A stretch of 64,000 nucleotides of DNA from Psychrobacter sp. AH5 (GTDB lineage: Bacteria; Pseudomonadota; Gammaproteobacteria; Pseudomonadales; Moraxellaceae), in assembly GCF_040371085.1 (NCBI RefSeq), contig NZ_JAMBMT010000001.1:558001-622000 (forward strand). Direction: 5' to 3'. Position 1 is the first letter of the stretch, and every line of letters begins with the position of its first letter. The notes under the pieces are model-generated. The model made no database searches, had not been told where the DNA came from, and saw only the letters and a program-made list of their open reading frames with translations. Below, in pieces: positions 57,044 to 64,000 of the stretch. The translations under genes were made by a program, and so were the position numbers.

Positions 57044-59647
57044 ATGTTAGAAGCTTATCGCAAACATGTCGAAGAACGTGCCCAGCTAGGAGTAGTACCA
57101 CTACCGCTTAGCGAAAACCAAGTCGCCGAATTGGTCGAGCTACTAAAAAACCCACCAGCAGGTGAAGACGAGTTCTTGATGAACTTGCTAGAAAATCGTA
57201 TCCCAGCCGGTGTGGACCAAGCGGCTTATGTAAAAGCGGCATTCTTAGCGGCTATCGTAAAAGGCGAAGCAAGCTCACCACTTATCAGTAAGAAAAAAGC
57301 GGTTGAGATCTTAGGCACTATGCAAGGCGGCTATAACGTTGCGCCATTGGTTGCAGCATTAGATGACGCCGATGTAGCACAAGAAGCTGCCGAAGCTTTA
57401 AAGAAAACATTGCTAGTATTTGACGCGTTTAACGACGTGACTGAAAAAGCCGAAGCGGGCAATGACATCGCTCGCGAAGTAGTGCAGTCTTGGGCGGATG
57501 CCGAATGGTTCTTGAACCGTGATGCGGTACCAGAAAAAACCACTTACACCACGTTTAAGGTCACGGGCGAAACCAACACTGACGACTTGTCTCCAGCTCA
57601 AGACGCATGGAGCCGTCCTGATATTCCTCTACACGCACTTGCCATGCACAAAAACTCTCGTGACGGCATCACGGCTGATGAAGAGGGCGTTGTTGGTCCT
57701 ATGAAGCAGATCGAGGCACTAAAAGAAAAAGGCTATCCACTTGCTTATGTCGGCGACGTCGTCGGTACGGGCTCTAGCCGTAAGTCTGCGACCAACTCAG
57801 TACTGTGGCTAATGGGCGAAGATATCCCGAACGTACCAAACAAACGCGGCGGCGGTCTAGTACTGGGTAACAACATCGCTCCTATCTTCTTCAATACTAT
57901 GGAAGATTCAGGCGCATTGCCAATCGAAAAAGTAGCGGTTGATAAGCTGGATATGGGCGATGTTTTTGACATCTATCCGTATGAAGGCAAAATCACTAAG
58001 CATGATTCTGATGAAGTATTATCAACTTTCAAATTAAACTCGCCAACACTGCTTGATGAAGTTCGTGCTGGTGGCCGTATTCCACTTATCGTAGGTCGTG
58101 GCCTGACTAACCGTGCCCGCGCATACATGGGTCTTGGTCATTCAGACGTATTTGCAAAGCCAGAAGAGCCGACTGATACCGGTAAAGGCTTTACACTAGC
58201 ACAAAAAATGGTCGGTAAAGCTTGTGGCCTAGAAGGCGTGCGTCCGGGTATGTACTGTGAGCCTAAGATGACCACAGTCGGCTCGCAAGACACCACAGGT
58301 CCTATGACCCGTGACGAGCTAAAAGATCTAGCTTGTTTAGGTTTCCAAGCGGATCTTGTGATGCAGTCTTTTTGTCATACCGCTGCTTATCCAAAGCCTG
58401 TTGACGTTGAGACTCAGCATACGCTACCTGACTTTATTATGAACCGCGGCGGCGTAAGCTTACGTCCAGGCGATGGTATCATTCATAGCTGGCTGAACCG
58501 TATGCTTCTTCCAGATACTGTTGGTACTGGCGGTGACTCGCACACGCGTTTCCCAATGGGTATCTCGTTTCCAGCGGGTTCTGGTCTAGTCGCTTTTGCT
58601 GCGGCGACTGGTGTTATGCCGCTTGATATGCCAGAATCTGTCCGTGTCCGTTTCGTTGGTGAGCGTCAGCCTGGTATCACGCTACGTGACTTGGTCCATG
58701 CTATTCCTTACCAAGCCATCAAAGAGGGTTATTTGACGGTCGATAAAAAAGGTAAAATCAACGAGTTCAACGGTCGTATCCTTGAGATCGAAGGTTTAGA
58801 AGATCTAACCGCTGAGCAAGCGTTTGAATTATCTGATGCCTCTGCTGAGCGTAGTGCTGCTGGCTGTACTATCACATTATCTGAAGAGTCGGTAACTGAG
58901 TACTTAAACTCAAACATCACGCTACTTAAGTGGATGATCTCAGAAGGCTATGGCGATGCGCGTACTATCAGCCGCCGTATCGAGCAGATGCAAGAGTGGC
59001 TGGCGAACCCAAGCCTAATGCGTGCTGACGAAGACGCAGAATATGCCATCGACATGACTATCGATATGAGCGAGATCAAAGAGCCCATCCTTTGCTGCCC
59101 GAACGATCCAGATGATGCCAAAACGCTAGCTGATGTCGCAGGCGATACCATTGATGAAGTGTTTATCGGTTCGTGCATGACTAACATTGGTCACTTCCGC
59201 GCTGCAGGTAAACTCTTGCAGGACGTACCAGCAGGTAGCCTCAAGACTCGTTTGTGGATTGCGCCGCCAACTAAGATGGATGCACGCCAGTTGATGGAAG
59301 AAGGCTATTACAACATCTACGCGCAAGCCGGCGCGCGTACTGAGATGCCAGGGTGTTCACTATGTATGGGTAACCAAGCGCGTATCGCGCCGAAATCTAC
59401 CGCCGTGTCCACCTCTACGCGTAACTTCCCGAACCGTTTAGGTCAAGGCGCTAACGTTTATCTAGCATCTGCTGAGCTAGCTGCGGTTGCTGCGGTATTA
59501 GGCAAACTGCCAACCAACGACGAATATCAGCAATACGCGGGTATGCTTAACAGCATGGGTGATGAAGTCTACAAGTACATGAACTTCGATCGTATGGATG
59601 CGTATACGGAAGAAGCGGATAAAATCAACGTCGCTCAGTTGACTTAA
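57044..59647 (+). CDS. acnB: aconitate hydratase B
   Basis: Citrate/isocitrate isomerase of the TCA cycle with a [4Fe-4S] cluster. 867 residues from Met 57044, preceded by GAGGAAAACTAT; an ORF from 56957 has 29 extra residues and no ribosome site. [20 protein letters not shown] is the AcnB N-terminus (HEAT-like domain), domain 4 follows early as in AcnB, and the core has [20 protein letters not shown]. The cluster cysteines are in [16 protein letters not shown] and in [15 protein letters not shown]. Length is normal. AcnB may also bind its own mRNA when iron is short. Terminator at 59696. Confidence 0.97.
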   Translation: MLEAYRKHVEERAQLGVVPLPLSENQVAELVELLKNPPAGEDEFLMNLLENRIPAGVDQAAYVKAAFLAAIVKGEASSPLISKKKAVEILGTMQGGYNVAPLVAALDDADVAQEAAEALKKTLLVFDAFNDVTEKAEAGNDIAREVVQSWADAEWFLNRDAVPEKTTYTTFKVTGETNTDDLSPAQDAWSRPDIPLHALAMHKNSRDGITADEEGVVGPMKQIEALKEKGYPLAYVGDVVGTGSSRKSATNSVLWLMGEDIPNVPNKRGGGLVLGNNIAPIFFNTMEDSGALPIEKVAVDKLDMGDVFDIYPYEGKITKHDSDEVLSTFKLNSPTLLDEVRAGGRIPLIVGRGLTNRARAYMGLGHSDVFAKPEEPTDTGKGFTLAQKMVGKACGLEGVRPGMYCEPKMTTVGSQDTTGPMTRDELKDLACLGFQADLVMQSFCHTAAYPKPVDVETQHTLPDFIMNRGGVSLRPGDGIIHSWLNRMLLPDTVGTGGDSHTRFPMGISFPAGSGLVAFAAATGVMPLDMPESVRVRFVGERQPGITLRDLVHAIPYQAIKEGYLTVDKKGKINEFNGRILEIEGLEDLTAEQAFELSDASAERSAAGCTITLSEESVTEYLNSNITLLKWMISEGYGDARTISRRIEQMQEWLANPSLMRADEDAEYAIDMTIDMSEIKEPILCCPNDPDDAKTLADVAGDTIDEVFIGSCMTNIGHFRAAGKLLQDVPAGSLKTRLWIAPPTKMDARQLMEEGYYNIYAQAGARTEMPGCSLCMGNQARIAPKSTAVSTSTRNFPNRLGQGANVYLASAELAAVAAVLGKLPTNDEYQQYAGMLNSMGDEVYKYMNFDRMDAYTEEADKINVAQLT

Positions 59648-59695
59648 GCTTCAAAATGAGACGTTTTTAAGTTTTACCGCTTTTAGATAAACAGC

Positions 59696-59727
59696 AACCC
59701 CGTATCGTCATGATGCGGGGTTTTTTA
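59696..59727 (+). terminator. terminator of acnB
   Basis: AACCCCGTATC pairs with GATGCGGGGTT (one G-U pair) around a 5-base loop, followed by a T run. Confidence 0.9.
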
Positions 59728-59781
59728 TGGTTCAAATCAACTAAAAATTAGTGATGAATTACAACGTCAATCATTTAAAAC

Positions 59782-60579
59782 CTACTTACCCTGATAAACC
59801 GGCTTGCGCTTCTCCATAAACGCGCTAATACCTTCTTTAAAATCATCCGTCGCCGCCATCATAGTTTGCTGCTCAACTTCCATATCTAGTGCTTCATTAA
59901 GTCCCATATATGCGTGAACATTAATCATGTGTTTCATAGACGCCAGCGCTTTGCCAGGCAGGTGACTTAGACGCGTCGCTAGTGCCATGACCTCGCTATC
60001 TAGCTCCTCAGCGCTGACCACTTTATTAACTAAGTTTAGGCGTGCAACGTCTTCTGCCTTTAGCTTATCGCCAAGCATGACAAGCTCAGTGGTTTTTGCT
60101 GTACCGATCAATTGATTTAATAAGTAGATACCGCCAGCATCGGGTATCAGGCCAATATTGACAAAGGCTTGCACAAATTTTGCATTGTCGCTCGCAATAC
60201 GAAAATCACAAGTGAGCGCTAGATTCATCCCTGCGCCTGCTACCGCGCCTTCTAATTTAGCGATGATAGGCTTATGAATATTACGCAATTTTAGACTGAC
60301 CTCAGCCACTTCTCGCAGCATAAAATCGAGCTTCGCGACCAGCGCCTCAGACTCCATACCGTTCTCAAGCATCTCACCGATATGACCACCACTGGAGAAG
60401 TTATTACCACCACCTTGTAAAATAATAACCCGTACTTCGTTATCCTGATCGGCCTTATCCAGCGCATCCATCATCGCCTGTTTCATTGGCGTACTAAAGG
60501 CATTTAAGGTTTTGGGATCGTTCATGGTGATAATGGCGATATGATTATCATTTTGATAATCGACTAGAGCTTTGGCCAT
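59782..60579 (-). CDS. enoyl-CoA hydratase/isomerase family protein
   Basis: Crotonase-fold enzyme acting on acyl-CoA thioesters, 265 residues. The oxyanion hole is made by GGGNNFSSGGHIGEM and KLEGAVAGAGMNLALTCDFR. The segment FVNIGLIPDAGGIYLLNQLI carries an Asp-Ala-Gly-Gly turn resembling the PaaG/isomerase type. The C-terminal MEKRKPVYQGK is the usual crotonase end. AAGGACGCCACTT precedes the start. No other beta-oxidation genes flank it; it is divergent from an alpha/beta hydrolase across a 301-base gap with nothing else recognisable. Exact substrate unknown. Confidence 0.88.
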   Translation of the reverse strand: MAKALVDYQNDNHIAIITMNDPKTLNAFSTPMKQAMMDALDKADQDNEVRVIILQGGGNNFSSGGHIGEMLENGMESEALVAKLDFMLREVAEVSLKLRNIHKPIIAKLEGAVAGAGMNLALTCDFRIASDNAKFVQAFVNIGLIPDAGGIYLLNQLIGTAKTTELVMLGDKLKAEDVARLNLVNKVVSAEELDSEVMALATRLSHLPGKALASMKHMINVHAYMGLNEALDMEVEQQTMMAATDDFKEGISAFMEKRKPVYQGK

Positions 60580-60880
60580 AAGTGGCGTCCTTGTAGAGGT
60601 TGTTTTTTATGAGATATTATCTTGTAAGTCCTACAGTGTTGATTGCTAAGTAGCTTAAATGCTGCTGCTAACTACTATAACAGCTTGATGTAGGCTCTAA
60701 AATTGGCTTTTGTGCACCTCCAAGCCATTATTAATCAAAGTTAAATACTTTATATTCACAAATAACACTACTAAACTTATGAATAGTAAATTATGCTAAT
60801 TGTAGAGAGTAAGTAGTGATGCTCTATTTAATAAAAATGAGTTTAAATTTTATAATAAACCCTATTAACAAGGAAAAGTT

Positions 60881-61702
60881 ATGCCAACGATTAAAGTAAA
60901 CAACGTTGAACTATATTATGAAGATAGTGCCCCCAATGATAGTCAAAAGCCGGTGATAGTCTTCGCTCATGGGCTGCTTTGGAGCGGTAGGATGTACGAC
61001 AAGCAAGTCGAGCATTTCAAAAACAACTATCGCTGTATCACTTTTGACTTTCGCGGACAAGGGCAGTCGCAAATTACTAAAGACGGCTATGATATGGATA
61101 GCTTAACCAAAGATACTATCGGCCTTTTGGATGCGCTCAATATCGAGAAGTGTCATTTTGTCGGTCTTTCTATGGGCGGTTTTGTGGCGCAGCGCATCGC
61201 TATCGATCATCCTGAGCGCCTGTTGTCATTATCACTGCTAGAAACCTCCGCTGATGCTGAAGATCCCAAAAACGTGCCTGAATATCGCAAGTTAATGAAG
61301 GCAATTCGCTGGCTGGGTATGAAGCGCGTTAGTCAAAAGGTGATGCCCATTATGTTTGGTAGTACCTTTTTGGCAGCCAAGGAGCGAAAGGCCGATCGTA
61401 AAGAGTGGCTCTCTATGCTCCAAAGTAACCGCAAAGGTGGCACCATAAAAGCGACGACTGGCGTTATCGATCGTGAGGGTGTCTATGAGCGCTTAGGCGA
61501 GATTCAAACCCCAACCTTAATTATCGTAGGTGATGAAGACGCCGCCACTCCTTATGCAAAATCAGAGCGTATGCACTTTGCTATCGATGGCTCAAAACTA
61601 GCGGTGATAAAAGGCGCTGGTCATACCTCAACCGTTGAAGAGCCTGAACAGGTTAATAGAGTGTTGGGCGAGTTTTTGGATGGTATTGAAGGCTGGTATT
61701 AA
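60881..61702 (+). CDS. alpha/beta hydrolase
   Basis: 273-residue serine hydrolase close to the 3-oxoadipate-enol-lactonase/esterase group. The oxyanion motif is VFAHGLLWSGRMYDKQ, the nucleophile elbow FVGLSMGGFVAQRIA, the acid TLIIVGDEDAATPYA and the histidine IKGAGHTSTVEEPEQ. AAGGAAAAGTT is a good ribosome site. The carboxymuconolactone-like gene is 4 kb away and there is no pca operon, so the lactonase reading is not supported by context; a general esterase or epoxide/lipid hydrolase is equally possible. Confidence 0.87.
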   Translation: MPTIKVNNVELYYEDSAPNDSQKPVIVFAHGLLWSGRMYDKQVEHFKNNYRCITFDFRGQGQSQITKDGYDMDSLTKDTIGLLDALNIEKCHFVGLSMGGFVAQRIAIDHPERLLSLSLLETSADAEDPKNVPEYRKLMKAIRWLGMKRVSQKVMPIMFGSTFLAAKERKADRKEWLSMLQSNRKGGTIKATTGVIDREGVYERLGEIQTPTLIIVGDEDAATPYAKSERMHFAIDGSKLAVIKGAGHTSTVEEPEQVNRVLGEFLDGIEGWY

Positions 61703-61726
61703 AAGTTAAGGCTTAGATTAAAGCGA

Positions 61727-61761
61727 CAAAGCCGTTATCAGTAAGATAGCGGCTTTGTGGT
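61727..61761 (+). terminator. terminator of alpha/beta hydrolase gene
   Basis: CAAAGCCGTTATC pairs with GATAGCGGCTTTG (one G-U pair) around a 5-base loop, followed by TGGTTTT. The T run is imperfect. Confidence 0.7.
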
Positions 61762-61808
61762 TTTGCGCTCTGCTACTTCATATATAGCCAACGAGTATAA
61801 AAGGATAA

Positions 61809-62885
61809 TTACACTCGTGATTTATAGTCCGTATTATCATTATTAATAGTCCCAAATACTTTGGCACGGTTGATAATCTCTGTCGCCCAAGCTCGGTGCG
61901 TTGCGGGCTCAAGCATAGTATTATTATACTTAAATACCGCTTTGGCCTCGCTATGGAGTATCGCTTGCGCTTCATCTAAAACGCTGGCTGGCACACAATA
62001 GGCTTGCTGCACAAGCGCAATTTGACTCGGATGAATTACGGTTTTTCCGACTAATCCTAAGCTGACATCACGCGTTAATTCTTGCATAAATAGCGTTGGC
62101 TGATCTAAATACTCAAACACTGGCGCTGATAGATAAAAGCCATGCGGCACAAAGCAGCCAAGCAATTGATAAGCAAGGGTGCCGATAGGAGTATCATAGA
62201 TGATACTGTTTTTGGGGCGACGCAGACGCAGCGCGGCAAACAAGTCATTACCACCGATACGCAAGGCAAAAACAGGCTGACTAAAAGCTTCTTTAAAGCC
62301 GATAGCGAGCTCTTGGTTATGATGCGGATCAAATAAGGCGGCAGTCTCAAGCGTTGGCATCAATAGCTGCTCGGAGCTGAGGTTTTGACAAGACATACGC
62401 CAATTAGACAAACTACACATATCGACTTTAGGCATGACAAAGCCGTCAAGCAATTCTATGTTTTGGTAGTGAGCCAGCTTTTGCAGCATCATCGGATTAC
62501 GAGGCCGCACAAAAACCAATGGCCTTGTCGGCCGATTTTGCTGATTGTTTTCAGGGGCTGATGGAGTGTTAATACTATCACTATGCGCCGCCCAAGTATT
62601 TAAAAGCTCTTGCAATCTCTCTAAGGCTAATTCGACATCGTTATGGCTGACCGCATCCTCAACACAGATAATAATACTGTTGATAGTTGGCAATTTATCG
62701 CGCTTAATAACTTGCCAAATATCCTGCCGAGTCGCTGGCATATAAAGGCTTGCGCCTAATTGATAAGGATGATGATTGTACGTTTTGAGCAGCGCATGAC
62801 GCTCAGTAATAAGATGCTCGTAGGACTGAGTATAATTATAAAGCTCTGACTCGTTGTTGGGGTTATCTGGCATAGTTAGTATCAT
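61809..62885 (-). CDS. CitE-like HpcH/HpaI aldolase family protein (Ter-module type)
   Basis: 358-residue protein of the HpcH/HpaI aldolase / citrate-lyase beta superfamily, a TIM-barrel C-C lyase that usually needs Mg and a CoA thioester. Visible motifs are GASLYMPATRQDIWQ, the acidic IIICVEDAVSHNDVE, PLVFVRPRNP, GFVMPKVD, LRIGGNDLFAALRLRR and the C-terminal GLVGKTVIHPSQI. It is the subtype with LSAPVFEYLDQP found in the biosynthetic half of tellurite-resistance operons. The neighbour 72 bases upstream on the same strand is StiP/PRTase-like, supporting this. Start at 62885 or at Met 62873; both ribosome sites are weak. Confidence 0.85.
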   Translation of the reverse strand: MILTMPDNPNNESELYNYTQSYEHLITERHALLKTYNHHPYQLGASLYMPATRQDIWQVIKRDKLPTINSIIICVEDAVSHNDVELALERLQELLNTWAAHSDSINTPSAPENNQQNRPTRPLVFVRPRNPMMLQKLAHYQNIELLDGFVMPKVDMCSLSNWRMSCQNLSSEQLLMPTLETAALFDPHHNQELAIGFKEAFSQPVFALRIGGNDLFAALRLRRPKNSIIYDTPIGTLAYQLLGCFVPHGFYLSAPVFEYLDQPTLFMQELTRDVSLGLVGKTVIHPSQIALVQQAYCVPASVLDEAQAILHSEAKAVFKYNNTMLEPATHRAWATEIINRAKVFGTINNDNTDYKSRV

Positions 62886-62957
62886 ATATTGTGATAAATG
62901 AGGGGAGCGGTTCGCTAGTATGACTAATCTGTTTATTGGTATATCTAGACAATAAAG

Positions 62958-64000
62958 CTATTTGACACGCTGCTTAATGAGAGTAATCGCTTGATAGGGC
63001 AGTATTTTAGCACCTAACACGTTAATTTCAATCTCTCTATCGGCGCATAAATGTCGCAGTAGTTCAGTATCCGGATGCGCTGCGCTCGCTAATAAAATAC
63101 GTTCAGGATCGCGGCGCAGTATAGCGCGGGTCGCCTCAGCGATAGTTGGCTTGATACGATTGTGATTATTGATATTATAATCTGTGGCTAGCTTATCAAT
63201 GATGCTTTGCGTACGATATCTAGGCTGCCTGAAGGTAGCTAATATTATGGGCGATAGGGTTAATTGCTGCCTTGCCGAATCAATTTGCTCAATAAAAGCT
63301 AAGCTGTGATCACTATCTACTAAGTTATCATAAAAAATAGCGCGATGTAGACCTGATTGAGGCTCAGTATAAAGCGAGCGTGATATTAGCCCAGATACCG
63401 TACTATTTAATAAGCCTGAAGGTATCAGCCAATCCTCCTCGCTAGCTGCAAGCCACGCTACGCCAGCTGGATCAGCGAGCGTTAATAGTGGTATCACCCC
63501 TTGACCTTGATGGAAGATATTGCCAAAGTTAGGATGGCTTTTATCATTGAAGACTTCAAGACTAGTTGCTAACTGCTGATAAATAGCGCCTTTACCCGTC
63601 CAGCCATCGACAAAGACCATTGGACTATCAGGATGATTGTCTAATATGAATTGCAGTGCAGCTGAGTCAACACCACGATCGCGAATGATACTGATACCAT
63701 AGTGCTTGCTAGGTAGTGAATAGCTGCTATTACTATCTGCCAAAGCTCGTTGCAATAATACGCCAATAGGCAATCCTGCCCGTACTAAGCTGACTATAAT
63801 TAGAGGATTTTTATCATCGACAGAGCTTTGGAAAATATTATGTAAAGTATAAGCTATATTGGCAATGTCACTAGCCATGCGCTGTTTGCCTTGAGTTAGA
63901 GCTTGCAAATAAAGCTGCTCATGCCTAGCCGTCGGCGCTTGCTCTAAAGTGAGCATCTCGGAATAATGACGCTGACCACTTTGAATCAGCGCTTCTTTTT
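62958..64000 (-). CDS. StiP / PRTase_1 family protein, 5' end beyond the window
   Basis: Partial gene cut by the right edge. The first Met inside the window is at 63956, but the frame stays open through the last 44 bases, adding KEALIQSGQRHYSEM just before MLTLEQAPTARHEQLY. These residues belong to the family, so the real start lies outside. 346 residues are visible. Phosphoribosyltransferase-like motifs are VSLVRAGLPIGVLLQ, HYGISIIRDRGVD (substrate side) and MVFVDGWTGKGAIYQQL (PRPP loop). The C-terminus (ILLASAAHPDTELL, then LGAKILPYQAITLIKQRV) is Pelota-like. Databases call it cysteine protease StiP; comparative work on Ter operons treats it as a nucleoside-metabolite-making phosphoribosyltransferase. 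The enzyme activity is unproved. Confidence 0.85.
   Translation of the reverse strand, partial: KEALIQSGQRHYSEMLTLEQAPTARHEQLYLQALTQGKQRMASDIANIAYTLHNIFQSSVDDKNPLIIVSLVRAGLPIGVLLQRALADSNSSYSLPSKHYGISIIRDRGVDSAALQFILDNHPDSPMVFVDGWTGKGAIYQQLATSLEVFNDKSHPNFGNIFHQGQGVIPLLTLADPAGVAWLAASEEDWLIPSGLLNSTVSGLISRSLYTEPQSGLHRAIFYDNLVDSDHSLAFIEQIDSARQQLTLSPIILATFRQPRYRTQSIIDKLATDYNINNHNRIKPTIAEATRAILRRDPERILLASAAHPDTELLRHLCADREIEINVLGAKILPYQAITLIKQRVK

Noticed and set aside
56383..61702. Protocatechuate (pca) degradation cluster
   Set aside because: A CMD-like protein and an enol-lactonase-like hydrolase occur in the region, but they are 4 kb apart on opposite strands, separated by acnB, and no other pca gene is seen.

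Overview
This window is a chromosomal stretch from a gammaproteobacterium of the Moraxellaceae, most likely Psychrobacter. The assignment is inferred from protein character (YqiJ/YqiK flotillin pair, AcnB, type B dapD, Moraxellaceae-like small lipoproteins), moderate-to-low G+C (not computed) and AT-rich spacers. No rRNA, CRISPR array or prophage is visible. Most of the window is core metabolism and transport, with one insertion sequence, three tRNA genes and several unusual repeats.

Layout. 0.2-3.7 kb: serS and tkt. 3.7-4.5 kb: a gene-free block of nested inverted repeats. 4.5-6.9 kb: a secreted WG-repeat protein, a small Lys-rich coiled-coil protein and a YceI protein. 7.1-13 kb: a complete dipeptide ABC importer (dppABCDF order, minus strand) with a hairpin after the binding-protein gene. 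13.4-16.9 kb: a DUF2798 membrane protein, then aldehyde dehydrogenase, Zn alcohol dehydrogenase and DUF779, an alcohol/aldehyde oxidation set. 17.2-21.3 kb: a PIF1-like helicase, a complete 804-bp IS1-family element with terminal inverted repeats and a near-perfect target duplication, and a divergent erythrose-4-phosphate/glyceraldehyde-3-phosphate dehydrogenase. 21.4-26.6 kb: tRNA-Ser, a lipoprotein, a small putative DNA-binding protein, and a YqiJ-flotillin module lying between two nearly identical tRNA-Asn genes, with an 8-copy heptanucleotide tandem repeat just before the flotillin gene. 26.9-28.1 kb: aspC.

28.6-34.4 kb: five plus-strand genes (SDR, FAD oxidoreductase, DUF1365, CFA-synthase-like methyltransferase, DUF2177) form a membrane fatty-acid modification cluster. 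34.5-46.7 kb: thioesterase, CDF metal transporter, dps, a 115-bp palindromic element, uvrB, small unknowns, recJ, two tandem TRIC/UPF0126 channel genes and an EmrE-superfamily transporter. 46.9-54.9 kb: dapD, a monoglyceride-lipase-like hydrolase, a lipoprotein amidohydrolase, a SelD-type NADH dehydrogenase-like flavoprotein, and a natural fusion of a VTT/TVP38 membrane domain to a mercuric-reductase-like flavoenzyme. 55-61.7 kb: lipA, a carboxymuconolactone-decarboxylase-like protein, acnB, enoyl-CoA hydratase and an alpha/beta hydrolase.

The right edge (61.8-64.0 kb) carries a CitE-like aldolase preceded by a gene of the StiP/PRTase_1 family. That gene runs off the window: the reading frame continues upstream of the first visible Met to base 64000. 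The pair matches the biosynthetic half of tellurite-resistance (Ter)-associated stress operons, so the most interesting system in the region probably lies mostly beyond the right edge.
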